From Ehrlichia sp052043515 (GTDB lineage: Bacteria; Pseudomonadota; Alphaproteobacteria; Rickettsiales; Anaplasmataceae): a stretch of DNA of 64,000 bases. The translations under genes were made by a program, and so were the position numbers. The notes below the pieces were generated by a model. That model was not told where the DNA came from. It searched no databases and saw nothing but the letters and a program-made list of their open reading frames with translations. Positions 9,724 to 23,321 of this stretch are shown one piece after another. The stretch's first letter is position 1. Each line of letters begins with the position of its first letter. The stretch lies in contig JBQEQX010000001.1 in NCBI GenBank assembly GCA_052043515.1, positions 372,001 through 436,000 of the forward strand, given 5' to 3'.

Positions 9724-11182
9724 GTGGAAATCTCTTATGCTTTTGACGATATACTAATAATGCCATCAGCATCTGAAGTGTTGCCTTCAGAGACGAGTGT
9801 TACAACGTACATTACAAATGATATAGAATTAAAAATCCCAATAATTTCTGCAGCAATGGATACGGTAACAGAAGCAAAGCTGGCTATAGCGTTGGCACAG
9901 CACGGTGGAATTGGGTGCATACATAAAAATCTTTCCATAGATAAACAGCTACTTGAAGTAAGAAAAGTAAAAAAATATGAAAGTTGGATAGTATATAATC
10001 CGATTACTGTCTCTCCTGAAGACAGTTTAACAGTAGCGTTATCAATAATGAAAAAATACAGTTATTCAGGGATACCTGTAGTAACAGAAACAAAAAAATG
10101 GTAACCTCTTAGTAGGAATATTGACAAATCGTGATGTAAGGTTTGTTGAAGACAAAGACTGTAAAGTAGCTGATATAATGACTAAAGATCACTTAATCAC
10201 AGTACCAGAAGGTATAGAACGGTCTGATGCAATCAAGCTATTACATCAGTATAGAAAAGAAAGGTTAATAGTGGTAGACAACAACTACTGTTGTGTTGGA
10301 TTAATTACTGTAAAAGATATAGAGAAGTTTAACCAATTTCCAAATTCATGCAAGGATAGTGGTGCGAGACTAAGAGTAGCAGCAGCAGTAGGTACAGGAA
10401 CAAAAGATGGAATAGAAAGAGCTGAAGCGTTAATTGCAGAAGATGTTGATATAATAGTTGTAGATACAGCTCATGGACACTCTAGAAAGGTTCTTACAAC
10501 AGTTCAAGAAATAAAAACTCTATTTCCAGAATCCCAAGTAATTGGAGGAAATGTTGCAACTACAGAAGGAGCACAAGCATTAATCGAAGCAGGAGTTGAC
10601 GCCGTTAAAGTGGGTATAGGACCAGGATCGATTTGTACAACAAGAATTGTAACTGGAGTCGGTGTACCACAATTTTCAGCCATCATAAATGTTGTAAATG
10701 CATGTAAAAACAAGAACATAAAGGTTATTGCAGATGGAGGAATTAAGTATTCTGGAGATATAGCAAAATCTATAGCAGCAGGTGCAGATGTTGTAATGAT
10801 TGGTTCCATTTTTGCAGGTACAGATGAAAGCCCAGGCGAAATCATAATATATAATGGGCGAGCATACAAATCCTATAGAGGAATGGGATCAGTAGGAGCC
10901 ATGAAACGTGGATCTGCAAGTCGTTATTTTCAAGAAAGTAACCACAAGTTCATCCCAGAAGGAATAGAGGGGAGAGTTCCTCTCAAAGGACCGATATCAG
11001 GAGTAATATATCAATTGATTGGTGGATTAAGATCTGCCATGGGGTATACCGGAAACAAAAATATCAATGAAATGAAAAAAAACTGTAAGTTTAATAGTAT
11101 TACATCTGCAGGATTACGTGAGAGTCACGTCCATGACGTAATTATCACCCGAGAAGCATCAAACTACGATCCTATCTCTTAA
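9724..11182 (+). CDS. guaB: Inosine-5'-monophosphate dehydrogenase (one frameshift)
   Basis: Oxidises IMP to XMP, the committed step to GMP. The frame breaks at a run of seven A (10092-10098). With six A it reads ...TKNGNLLVGILTNRDVRF, giving 485 residues, a normal length. The first part holds EISYAFDDILIMPS and the AAMDTVTE motif, then two CBS repeats. After the break come the IMP loop with the catalytic Cys (GPGSICTTRIVTGVG), the ADGGIKYSGD phosphate site and the flap with SAMGYTG. The start is a GTG at 9724, matching the conserved N-terminus. A nearby ATG at 9713 is out of frame. The gene is essential in most bacteria without guanine salvage. Confidence 0.93.
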
Positions 11183-11489
11183 ACATTCTTCAAATGGAAT
11201 CACGTAAGCACCAAGCCATTTTTAGGAAAAAGCTAATAGAACTACCTTGCTCCTCACTCAACACAATATCCAGTACTTAATCACTAGTACGCTGAATCAA
11301 GGCATTCATTATTCAAAATCACATATCCAACACATAACACAAACTATCTCAAGTCTACACACGAAAAACAAGCAATCCCAGATTCTAAGTACAGCATTAA
11401 AATCGCATTAAACACCAACTAAATAAAGAGATGCAATAACTCGCTCTAATCAAAGGCAAATGACGACTTATAGCTTTATAGCTTAACAA
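11183..11489. other. Gene-free stretch between guaB and 5S rRNA
   Basis: 307 bases between convergent units. Terminators for both would be expected here. Only a short repeat of AGCTTTAT next to the 5S end stands out, and no clear hairpin plus T-run is seen. Confidence 0.5.
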
Positions 11490-11603
11490 GGGTGGCAGTG
11501 ACCGACTCTCCCATGTCTTAAGACAAAGTACCATAGGCGCTAGAAGGCTTAACTTCCAGGTTCGAAATGTAAGCTGGGTGTACCACTCCTGCTATTACCA
11601 CCA
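11490..11603 (-). rRNA. rrf: 5S ribosomal RNA
   Basis: Read on the minus strand, the sequence runs from GGTGGTAATAGC through the conserved TTCGAACCTGGAAGTTAAGC core to GGTCACTGCCACC. The two ends pair (GGTGGT with ACTGCCACC) to close helix I. The length of about 112-114 bases is normal. It lies about 80 bases downstream of the 23S gene in the same transcript. Ends are uncertain by one or two bases. Confidence 0.95.
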
Positions 11604-11647
11604 ACCCAATTAAACTATAAATCACAAGCAAGCAAAAAGACAAGCTC

Positions 11648-11665
11648 GCAGTTTTAACACTGCAT
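11648..11665 (-). repeat. 23S flanking arm, downstream side of an 18-base inverted repeat
   Basis: GCAGTTTTAACACTGCAT here is the exact reverse complement of 14481-14498. The two arms bracket the 23S gene and would pair in the precursor RNA, as in bacterial rRNA processing stems cut by RNase III. The pairing continues inwards after one mismatch for three more pairs. Confidence 0.8.
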
Positions 11666-11684
11666 ATATTTACAAATAAGTAAA

Positions 11685-14471
<2,787 letters not shown>

Positions 14472-14480
14472 TTGCTATAC

Positions 14481-14498
14481 ATGCAGTGTTAAAACTGC
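14481..14498 (-). repeat. 23S flanking arm, upstream side of the 18-base inverted repeat
   Basis: ATGCAGTGTTAAAACTGC, exact partner of 11648-11665. It sits about 10 bases before the estimated 5' end of 23S, the position expected for a processing stem. Confidence 0.8.
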
Positions 14499-14570
14499 AT
14501 TCTTCATTATAAATTATACTCTTAGCTAATTGAATCAGATTGATGATCAACAACCACCAATCCTACCATT

Positions 14571-14599
14571 TAATTAATTCTTTTTGCCTACTTGTCAAA
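14571..14599 (-). promoter_or_regulatory. Candidate promoter of the 23S-5S unit
   Basis: On the minus strand TTGACA (14594-14599), a 17-base spacer and TAATTA (14571-14576). The perfect -35 and ideal spacing lie about 100 bases before 23S. A second TTGACA at 14667-14672 with TAGAAA at 14643-14648 (18-base spacer) may be a tandem upstream promoter. An own promoter is needed because no 16S gene precedes the unit. Assigned by consensus only. Confidence 0.5.
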
Positions 14600-14742
14600 C
14601 AACAAGGACATACTAAAAAATATGTACTCTCATGAGGTACAATTTCTAACAAGATATATACTATATGTCAACATTTATTTTTTATTAATTTATCTTATTC
14701 TATAAATATGGCATAATTAATTGACCGATTTACTAGTATTTT

Positions 14743-15597
14743 ATGCTCTCCTATACATTGAACATAAATCATCTTCAAGAAAAATTCACAACACATTACT
14801 ACTATCTTAATAGCACTAGTAACGACTATTTAATATGTATCCATGGAATAACAAGGAATGCAAAAGATTTTGAGTACCTAGCAAATGTTTTATCAGCTAA
14901 TTACAAAATAATATGCCCAGATATTGTAGGAAGAGGTAAAAGTTCTTGGCTAGAAGATTATAAAATGTACAATTACTCTACTTATTGCAAAAGCGTAATA
15001 TACTTATTAAGGCATTTAAAAATCAATAAAGTTGATCTTCTAGGAACTTCGATGGGTGGAATAATAGGAATGTACCTATCAGCACATTTTCCTAGTTTGA
15101 TTAATAAACTTATTATAAATGACATTGGACCAGAGATTAAAGTTACAGCTCTAAAAAAAATTTCTCAACATATAAATATCAACCCAACATTTCGCACAAT
15201 TAATGAAGCAGAAACATATGTAAAAAAGTTACTGTTTAATTTTGGGATAAATCAAGAACATCACTGGCAACACATCATTAAGCACAGCATCATGAAAAAT
15301 CCAGACAATACTTATTCACTAGCAGTAGACCCTAAGATAGGGATAGCTTTTGATGAAGAAATTAATTCTGTAAAAGATATTGATACATGGAGCATATGGG
15401 ATATTTGGGAAAAAATACAAAGCAAAATATTAGTAATACGCGGAGGCTTATCAAATATATTGACAAGAACTACATTAAATAAAATGATACAATCAAAACA
15501 ATACATTGACTCTATAGAGTACCCTAATATAGGACATGCTCCCGCGCTTGTAGATGATTACCAAATATACGACATACAAAACTGGCTGTTGAATTGA
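14743..15597 (+). CDS. Alpha/beta hydrolase
   Basis: 284 residues with a complete alpha/beta-hydrolase fold. It has the oxyanion segment CIHGITRNAKDF near residue 32, the nucleophile elbow GTSMGG with Ser103, and the final histidine in NIGHAPAL near residue 265. The DIVGRGKSSW loop is typical of C-C hydrolases and esterases of the family. No signal peptide, so cytoplasmic. The true substrate cannot be told. The gene begins about 140 bases beyond the rRNA promoters on the opposite strand and is followed by pdhA on the same strand after 170 bases. Confidence 0.85.
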   Translation: MLSYTLNINHLQEKFTTHYYYLNSTSNDYLICIHGITRNAKDFEYLANVLSANYKIICPDIVGRGKSSWLEDYKMYNYSTYCKSVIYLLRHLKINKVDLLGTSMGGIIGMYLSAHFPSLINKLIINDIGPEIKVTALKKISQHININPTFRTINEAETYVKKLLFNFGINQEHHWQHIIKHSIMKNPDNTYSLAVDPKIGIAFDEEINSVKDIDTWSIWDIWEKIQSKILVIRGGLSNILTRTTLNKMIQSKQYIDSIEYPNIGHAPALVDDYQIYDIQNWLLN

Positions 15598-15767
15598 TTT
15601 TATGAATTGCTTATTTATCTAACTGGCACATATCCAATATGTAAATTAGTTGTTGCGGTATACTAATAAATAAGTTAGCAATATTTTTATACAAGATAAC
15701 TAAAATGACTTAATGCTGCTAATAAACATATCACTTAACTAAGCTTGTTAAATTTTAAAGGTAACAT

Positions 15768-16752
15768 ATGACAAAAAAACATTTACATAATTTAACAAAG
15801 GAACAAATAGTAAGTTGTTACTATAGCATGCTCCTAATGCGTAGATTTGAAGAAAAATCTGGACAACTTTATGGGATGGGACTTATAGGAGGATTTTGCC
15901 ACTTATATATAGGACAAGAAGCTATAGCGGCAGGTATTCAAAATGCCATTATGGCAGGAGATTCAATCATTACTAGCTATCGTGATCACGGATTCATGCT
16001 TTCTGTAGGAACAGATCCCAAATATGTAATGGCAGAGTTAATGGGTAAAAGTACAGGTTGTTCAAAAGGTAAAGGCGGATCGATGCACATGTTCAATATA
16101 GAAAAACATTTCTTCGGAGGCCATGGGATTGTCGGTGCCCAAGTATCGCTAGGAACAGGTCTTGCATTAGCCAACAAATACAAAAAGAATAACAATGTTG
16201 TTTTCACATGTTTTGGAGATGGAGCAATTAACCAAGGACAAGTTTTCGAATCTTTCAATATAGCAGCATTATGGAAATTACCTGTAATATATGTAATTGA
16301 AAATAACGAATATGCAATGGGTACATCTGTATCTAGATCATCTTATATAACTGACCTATACAAAAAAAGGAGAAAGCTTTGGTATACCTGGCTATCAAGT
16401 AGATGGAATGGATTTATTCTCTGTCATAAAAGCTGCAAATGATGCAGCAACCCACTGTAGATCACACAATGGACCAATATTACTAGAAATGAAAACTTAT
16501 CGCTATAGAGGACACTCTATGTCAGATCCAGCAAATTATCGCTCAAAACAGGAAGTGGAAGAAATAAAAGGACAAAAAGACCCTATTACTAATTTAAAAA
16601 ATTATATGATATTTCATAATATCATATCTGACAACGACTGTAATAGATACGACAAAGAAATACGCAATATAGTAAAGGAAGCAGTAGATTTTTCTCAAAA
16701 TAGCAGTGAACCCGATATTAACAGCTTGTATGCTGACGTATACAAAGATTAA
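15768..16752 (+). CDS. pdhA: Pyruvate dehydrogenase E1 component, alpha subunit (one frameshift)
   Basis: Thiamine-diphosphate-dependent decarboxylase subunit of the pyruvate dehydrogenase complex. The TPP-binding motif is GDGAINQGQVFESFNIAALW ending in ENN, and the phosphorylation-loop region follows as RYRGHSMSDPANYR. The frame breaks at seven A (16362-16368). With six A the protein reads YKKGESFGIPGYQVDGMD and totals 327 residues, normal for the heterotetrameric E1 type. AAGG lies 6-9 bases before the ATG. The beta subunit is not adjacent. virB9 follows after 168 bases. Confidence 0.93.
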
Positions 16753-16920
16753 TAAAATACAAACAGCAATTAAGCGACATGTAGCATCTTCAGCGACGCA
16801 AACATTTTCAAACAATTTTAATCCATATTCTTCCGGAACTATATACCAAACTTGCATAGATCTGTTGCAAGTTTCAATATTAATGTTACAATAAGTATAG
16901 TACATTTTATACAAATACAG

Positions 16921-17706
16921 ATGAGAAATATAGCTATAATTTTTATTTTCGCACTACTAAGCAGCACTACATGTTTTGCTAAGCAAGAAGTACGTTCTAT
17001 AGCTCAAGATAATCATATAAAAGTTATCACTTACAACCCACATGCCATACATAAATACGTAGGGTTTTATGGGTATCAATCTAGCATATTGTTTGAAGAG
17101 GGAGAAGCCATCGATACCATATCTATGGGTGATTCAACAGGATGGCAATTAATGCCGAAAGGTAACAGACTATTCATCAAACCTGTAGCAGACAGAGCAA
17201 ATACTAATGCAACAATAATAACAAATAAGAGGGTCTACTATTTTGAGCTTTTTGCAGAGGAAGCAAATGGACTTGATGATCCGAGATTAGCTTATGAAGT
17301 AAGATTTGTATACTCTTCCACTGAAAGTTTTCCTACAGGTGACAATCCAGATATGGTGTTGTCAATCAATCAACCTGCTATACCAGACTTAACTGATTCT
17401 GAAGTTGCAAAAAAAGGATTGAATTTTGACTATTTAGTTTCTCATAACAGAGGAAGTCAAAGAATTGTTCCACTAAAAATTTTTGATGATAATCAGTTTA
17501 CTTACATGCAATTTCCTCACATCAATGCAGATTTACCTTCAATCTTTACTGTGGACTCTGAAGGATACGAATCTTTGATTAACTTCAGGGTATCTGGAGA
17601 TTATATAATTATTGAGCGGGTCAGCGATGTATTTACGTTACGCTACGGATCAGATACAGTATGCGTATTCAATAATAAATATAGAAAAAAGAGAAGATAT
17701 AACTAG
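16921..17706 (+). CDS. virB9: VirB9 homolog of the type IV secretion system (stand-alone copy)
   Basis: 261 residues from ATG 16921. A longer in-frame start at 16852 would bury the signal peptide (MRNIAIIFIFALLSSTTCFA), so I reject it. The VirB9 N-terminal domain has ITYNPHAIHKYVGFYGYQSSI, and the C-terminal domain ends with SLINFRVSGDYIIIERVSDVFTLRYG. VirB9 forms part of the outer-membrane core ring of the rvh type IV system that delivers effectors in Rickettsiales. It is not next to any other virB gene. In Ehrlichia and Anaplasma a second virB9 lies apart from the main clusters, and this looks like that paralogue. Which copy works in the machine is not shown here. Confidence 0.88.
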   Translation: MRNIAIIFIFALLSSTTCFAKQEVRSIAQDNHIKVITYNPHAIHKYVGFYGYQSSILFEEGEAIDTISMGDSTGWQLMPKGNRLFIKPVADRANTNATIITNKRVYYFELFAEEANGLDDPRLAYEVRFVYSSTESFPTGDNPDMVLSINQPAIPDLTDSEVAKKGLNFDYLVSHNRGSQRIVPLKIFDDNQFTYMQFPHINADLPSIFTVDSEGYESLINFRVSGDYIIIERVSDVFTLRYGSDTVCVFNNKYRKKRRYN

Positions 17707-18122
17707 GCAATCAGGCGTATTTTAACGTTGCGTTCAAGTCAGTGATTTAGAATGTTGCTAGCTGGAGTTAAGTGTAGTATGTAATTGTACTGTAACAACA
17801 TTTAGAATTTGATTCTCTGACTTATGAGCAACAAAATATGAAAAACAGTCATCTCATTATAGCCTCATGCGCCTGAATTATATTATATATTTTGAATTAA
17901 GTAGACATTATCAATTCATGTAACTTCGCTATAACTTTATACGTAGTATTATAAACATTATTAGTTTGAAGTAACTATGCAATTAGTAAAATATAGTTTT
18001 GTGTAGCATAACTCTTAAACAAGATAGTTACAAAAGAAATAAAATTTTTTCATTATTGTCCTTGCGATAATTTATAACTATTTTACAATACATAGGTAAT
18101 TTTGTACGAAATGGTAGAGTTT
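17707..18122. other. Gene-free stretch
   Basis: 416 bases between virB9 and trxA, both on the plus strand. No open frame of note. A weak promoter candidate for trxA is TTGCGA (18062-18067) with ACAATA (18085-18090) at a 17-base spacing. Confidence 0.4.
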
Positions 18123-18446
18123 ATGATCGAACAAATTGGAGATAGCGATTTCCAGAACAAAGTTATGTATTGTAGTGGAGATTTTGTAATTTTAGTAGAT
18201 TTTTGTGCCCCGTGGTGTGGACCTTGTAGAACTCTAGAACCTCAACTAGAAAAACTAGCACAACAATACGTAGAAAAGGTAAAAGTATATAAAGTCAATA
18301 TCGATGACAACCAAGATATTGCCATTCAATATGGAGTCAGTGCTCTGCCAACTGTTTTGATGTTTAAAGGCGGACAGAAGCTAACACAAGTCATTGGAGT
18401 AGATGTTTCAAAAATAATTGACGAATTAAGTCGTCATATCAACTAG
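18123..18446 (+). CDS. trxA: Thioredoxin
   Basis: 107 residues with the WCGPC active site. From ATG 18123 the first cysteine is residue 32, exactly as in E. coli thioredoxin, and GGTAGAG lies upstream as a ribosome site. Alternative starts at 18111 (ATG) and 18102 (TTG) add four or seven residues. The cis-proline segment SALPTVLMFKGG is intact. It reduces cytoplasmic disulphides, including those of ribonucleotide reductase. A single gene, with no operon partner visible. Confidence 0.93.
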   Translation: MIEQIGDSDFQNKVMYCSGDFVILVDFCAPWCGPCRTLEPQLEKLAQQYVEKVKVYKVNIDDNQDIAIQYGVSALPTVLMFKGGQKLTQVIGVDVSKIIDELSRHIN

Positions 18447-18972
18447 AGCATATGGCTTTTAGAAGTAATATACCAGTATTACTCACTATCGGATACTTCT
18501 GCTGGTTGTAGCTTCACTGTTTGTCTGATACTTTGTTAAGGTTTTTGCCATAAAATTTATTGTAATTTACTTTAACAAAAAATCTAGTTGAAGTACCATT
18601 TTGAGGTCAGAAAAAAATAACAACCTTAGATTATTTCTAGCATAATCATAAATGACTAACATAAGATCTGGCATTTATGTTGATCAATCACCTGATGTTG
18701 AAACTCTGATAAAAAAAGCGTGCTCTCATATATTAACATGTTATCTAATCTTTATTTAACTAGTTTAATTATCTATATCCTTTAGATATCCTTCTATATT
18801 TTTATATCGCTATTACAGGTTTTACAATTCTATTACTAAGTATAACTTTTCATTAAAGTGGGATACTAAATTCTTATACTCTTTCACTTTTATAAGTATT
18901 CAACAAGCTTTATTTATGAACGATGACAAGAGTTCTTTACTGAAGTAGAAGACACTGATAACTCCAATCGAT
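18447..18972. other. Gene-free stretch
   Basis: 526 bases between convergent trxA and mtaB. A small hairpin (AGTAATA-TACCAG-TATTACT, 18460-18482) follows trxA but lacks a T-run. A 35-codon frame at 18652-18759 has no ribosome site and no resemblance to a family. Confidence 0.45.
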
Positions 18973-20218
18973 TTAATTTGATACAATCTCAGCAATCAAG
19001 TAATTACCTTCTACTTTTTTCACTGCTACTTCAACAATACTTCGTAACTGAACATCTTCATTGGAAAATTTTACTAATGCAAAATTTTCTGCCCTACCAA
19101 TCCCTGGTTTTTCAACAACAACACTCTGTTTTGTATATAACAGAGTATTATAAAAAATTAGACAATCTTTCTTTAGCAATTTCGCACAGGAGCTTCACAC
19201 GGCTTTTTTTCACCTCTTGTGAAATTTGTGGCATTCTAGCAGCAGGAGTACCTTCCCTCTTTGAATATGGAAAAACGTGTAAATAAGAAATATTAGCTTC
19301 TTCTATTAACTTAACTGTATCATGAAACATTTCTTCTGTTTCTGTTGGAAATCCAACAATAATATCCGCCCCGAATACCACTTCTCTTCTTTGTCTACTG
19401 ATTTTGTTACAAAACTCTATTGCTTTTTCTCGACTATGTCTACGCCTCATTCTTTTAAGAATCAAATTATTTCCTGATTGCAAACTTAGATGCAAATGCG
19501 GCATAAATCTAGGTTCATTTACGATAATATCAATAAGGTCATCCTCTATTTCCGCTACATCTATAGATGATAACCTTAACCTACATAACTGAGGGATTGC
19601 CATCAATACTCTCTTAACCATAATACCAAGTGCACGTTGACCATAAATATCTAAACCAAAATCACTTATATCTACGCCAGTAAAAACAACTTCATTATAT
19701 CCATAATTAACACAATCTCTAACTTGATTAATAATATCTTCTATACTTAAAGAACGATTATTTCCCCTTGCTTTTGTAATAACACAAAATGTACATTCAT
19801 GATTACATCCATTTTGAATTTCAATTAATGCTCTAGATTTACCAGAAAACTTTTTCGCAGCATTATGTATAACTTTTTTTGAATTGTTTATATTACCTAC
19901 AACAATTTTATCATCACTAATATAACTTTCATATTCGAGCTTATCTAGATTTCCTAATACTTTCACTACCCCTGGCATATTAAGATACAATTCTGGATTC
20001 AACTGCGCAGCACATCCTGCTACAATAATTTTAACATTAGCATTATTATTATAAAGTTTGCGTATCTTAGATCGTACTTGGCGCTCAGCCTCACTAGTTA
20101 CAGCACAACTATGGACAACAATAACATCATCTAGTCGTGCTTTTTTCAAATTATCTTTTATAATCTCGCTTTCATAGAAATTCAACCTACATCCAAAGGT
20201 AATCACTTCACTCATCAC
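18973..20218 (-). CDS. mtaB: tRNA N6-threonylcarbamoyladenosine methylthiotransferase MtaB (one frameshift)
   Basis: A radical-SAM methylthiotransferase that turns t6A37 of tRNA into ms2t6A37. The first iron-sulphur cluster uses Cys10, Cys38 and Cys69. The SAM cluster uses CNHECTFC (Cys138, 142, 145). The frame breaks at six A on the plus strand (19152-19157). With five it reads ...RLSNFYNTLLYTKQSV and gains a C-terminal TRAM RNA-binding domain, giving 414 residues. Without repair the TRAM domain would be lost. A start at the second Met is equally possible. It is transcribed towards trxA. Confidence 0.9.
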
Positions 20219-20754
20219 AATTCTCTATTTATTATAAAACTGATATACCTTATGACAACCAATTATACTCTTTAAATTAACTGACCAAAATATTTCTTTC
20301 GACTTTATATTTTAAATATTATAACACAGTTTATTTTACATAATATAACATAATTAGCACATTTATACTAACATAACATAGTAGAACCACCAAGAATTGA
20401 AATGCGTATTTTTCTACTGAACCAACTACTTAACAGTTGTACATATTTAACTTTATCAAAAAACAGGCCGTATATTAAATAAATCCATTCATAAATTTTC
20501 ACTGATAGTCATACAAATCCTACTTTTAAAAACAAGATTTAATACTTAACACAACAAGTAAACTTAGTTATCAATAATGCGATGCTTCACTTTTCTATAT
20601 ACTCGTAGCAGATTTATGATTCTACATAAAAAATTTCATAGTTACATATGTACCGCTACTATAAAATCCCACTAAGAACCTTACAGATTAAACAATACAC
20701 ATATCTATTTAGAAACTATGCAAAAAAAATATTTTCTAGGCTTTACACACAATT
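20219..20754. other. Gene-free stretch
   Basis: 536 bases between mtaB and xseB, both on the minus strand. Closed in all frames apart from short stretches; no RNA gene recognised. Confidence 0.5.
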
Positions 20755-20943
20755 CTACTCTCTAACTTCAATTTTAAGTTCTATATCTTCAATAACTTTA
20801 TTACAATACTCATATAGCTCCTTACCTCTGCTATACAATTCCACACTTCTGCACAGACTTACCTGGCCGGATTCTAATTCTTTTACTATGAGGTCTAATT
20901 CTTCTATCGCACTTTCAAAAGTATAATTATCACTAATAGACAT
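20755..20943 (-). CDS. xseB: Exodeoxyribonuclease VII small subunit
   Basis: 62 residues, the usual size. It matches the XseB pattern: an N-terminal FESAIEELDLIVKELESGQVSL and a helix with SVELYSRGKELYEYC. Four to six copies join one XseA to make the exonuclease that degrades single-stranded DNA. The large-subunit gene is not in the window. It is divergent from the NDUFS4-like gene with about 65 bases between start codons. Confidence 0.9.
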   Translation of the reverse strand: MSISDNYTFESAIEELDLIVKELESGQVSLCRSVELYSRGKELYEYCNKVIEDIELKIEVRE

Positions 20944-21007
20944 AAGTCATTATTTATTGTATACACTTAACATAGTAGTAGCTTTTTCATACAAGGACAA
21001 GTCAAAT

Positions 21008-21298
21008 ATGCGCGCGCGAATATACAAACCAGCCAGGAGTGCCATGCAGTCTGGCCAAAGTGGAACTAACGCATGGCAACTTGAATTTGAACCTTCAGGA
21101 ACTCAATACATTGAACCATTGATGAAGTGGACTGGATCACGTGACACAACACAACAAATCCGTTTGCTCTTCACAGCCAAGGAGCAAGCAATAGCATACG
21201 CAAAAGCGCACAACATTCCATACACTGTTTTTAAAGAAAACATACGTACCATGAACCCTAAATCTTACGCTGATAATTTTATCAGGCCTAGAAGGTGA
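21008..21298 (+). CDS. NDUFS4-like ETC complex I accessory subunit
   Basis: 96 residues from ATG 21008 (MRARIYKPARSAMQSGQ). An upstream start at 20957 gives residues unlike the family, so I reject it. The match is the NDUFS4 domain: RARIYKPARSAMQSG, WQLEFEP, MKWTGSRDTTQQIRLLF, and FTAKEQAIAYAKAHNIPYTV. In alphaproteobacteria and mitochondria this small soluble protein sits on the peripheral arm of NADH:quinone oxidoreductase. No nuo gene is nearby, so it is a scattered member of the complex. Confidence 0.88.
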   Translation: MRARIYKPARSAMQSGQSGTNAWQLEFEPSGTQYIEPLMKWTGSRDTTQQIRLLFTAKEQAIAYAKAHNIPYTVFKENIRTMNPKSYADNFIRPRR

Positions 21299-21754
21299 TA
21301 GCAAAATGCATCTTATATTCACTAAGCGATCACCATATATGTAACTTCACAAGGTATATAACATACTTTAGATATATATCCATCGGTTCCTAAAGCAACT
21401 GTAAAAAAAGAACTCGTACAAACATTGCCGTGTATAACACAATGAACTTTATATAAACATCTTTATTACAAAAAATCAACTAAACTACACGCACAGATTT
21501 TAAAAAATTATTATACACACTCTTCGATTGTATAACTCGGATTATCCATCATATAAATTGATAATAATAAAAAAACAACTTTGAAAAATCGTGTCATTTA
21601 TACCTTATTTAATATTAATTACTTAAAAAGATAATTTAACTTTTTACACATAGTTAAAATTTTACTGATAAACATATTTTTCATGATTCTATAGTTGTAA
21701 AGCGATTCATACTTATGCTACAGTATTCTATACATTAATAGCACACAAAAAATT
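21299..21754. other. Gene-free stretch
   Basis: 456 bases of A+T-rich sequence between two plus-strand genes. No open frame, repeat or RNA gene that I can support. Confidence 0.5.
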
Positions 21755-22675
21755 ATGTTTGTCATTTTACTACTAAAGGTTATACCTTTACACATAACAG
21801 TGCTACTGGGATTTATTGCAGGTAAATTTTTAAAAGTAGACAGCCCTAGTATAGCAAGGTTACTATTCTATATCATGGGACCAATTGTTGTATTTTTCGG
21901 AATATCGCAGACAAACATAAGTTCAGAAACTTTATCTTTACCTTTTTTCACATGGTTTGTATGTTGTATAATGTCAGCTGTAGTATATTATACATCTGCT
22001 CTAATATTTAGAGACAATACAAGAAATATATTAGCATTCAGCTCAGGAAGCTCAAGTATGGGCTTTTTTTGGGTTACCAGTAGCTCTAGCAATGTTTGAC
22101 AATTATACAGTATCTATATACCTTTTTTTGTTATGTAGGCATGTTAATGTTTGAAAATAGCTTTGGCTTTTTATATTGCAACTCAGGGAATATATACACC
22201 AAAAAAATGTGTAATAAAGTTAATTACACTACCTGCAGCTCATGCTGCCATAACAGGATTAATTTTTAACTACTTACATATACCTATACCTGCATTTTTA
22301 TCTGACATTGCAATAAACATTAGAGGGACCTATGTTTCACTAGGAATGATGTTACTAGGTATAGCTGTTGCAAACATTAAAACTTTCAATATTGATTGGA
22401 AATTTATCTCTCTAACTTTAATCATAAAATACATATTTTGGCCAATTTTAATTATTGGATTCATCGTTCTAGACAAATTAACCGTACAACTATATAACAA
22501 CGATATATATAGAGCACTAATATTACTAGCCATAATACCAATGTCAGGTACAGGTATAATACTAGCTACAATCCTAAATAACAACCCGGATAAAACAGCA
22601 ATAATGTTGCTAGTTAACACGATTATAGGATTATTTTACGTACCAATGATGATTTCAATATTGCTATATGAGTAA
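21755..22675 (+). CDS. AEC family transporter (auxin efflux carrier type, three frameshifts)
   Basis: A hydrophobic permease with about ten membrane segments, 305 residues after repair. Three breaks lie within 110 bases: T runs at 22064-22070 (7 to 6), 22123-22129 (7 to 6) and 22168-22172 (5 to 4). Repaired, the middle reads GFFGLPVALAMFDNYT, YLFCYVGMLMFENSFGFYIATQG, which matches AEC proteins at the discontinuous fourth segment. Family members export organic acids such as malate or malonate; the substrate here is unknown. Three closely spaced breaks could also mean true decay, but each follows the same one-extra-base rule seen in essential genes. Confidence 0.8.
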
Positions 22676-23321
22676 ATAATATCCACCTACAGTTTATTGA
22701 CTCATCAATACTATCAACTATGAGTATCTCAATAACGGACAACACAATTTGATTTATGAAAACATAAATTTATCTTGTTTGCTTTCTCAAAGACAACAAC
22801 AATTATACTACTTCCTTACATTATATACTTTTATAATACATTCAATATACTATATCATGCGCTACAATAGCTTACTTTTAATCATTTCCAATTATAACAA
22901 TACCACGAGATTCTAGAAAAGTTTTACCACAAGTAACATAGACTTCACATAAAAGCATATGTACACGTCTGTAGTAATTAAAATATACTAAAGAATTACT
23001 AAATACACCCATATGACATAATTATTCACAAAACATTGTAACAAAATGCACAAGTAACAACAGAATACCAATAATAATGCTATAGATCTATAAGATTAAA
23101 ATAGGACAATCACTTGCAACTAAACTCCTGATATACACTTCCATGCCACATTACCCTGAAAACTACGAAAATTTGTTCAATTAGCCACCCACGCAGAAAA
23201 AACACAGATCAATCTGTGCATACCACAATTCACACACAATACATTATAACTTATTAACAACAACTTACGCTAATCATACTAAACTCACAACAAGATACTA
23301 AACGGAATAATTGAGTTTTAA
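22676..23321. other. Gene-free stretch
   Basis: 646 bases between convergent genes, A+T-rich and closed in all frames. No clear terminator. Confidence 0.5.

Noticed and set aside
18652..18759. 35-codon frame between trxA and mtaB
   Set aside because: No ribosome site and no similarity; it contains an A7 run, but shortening it only ends the frame sooner.
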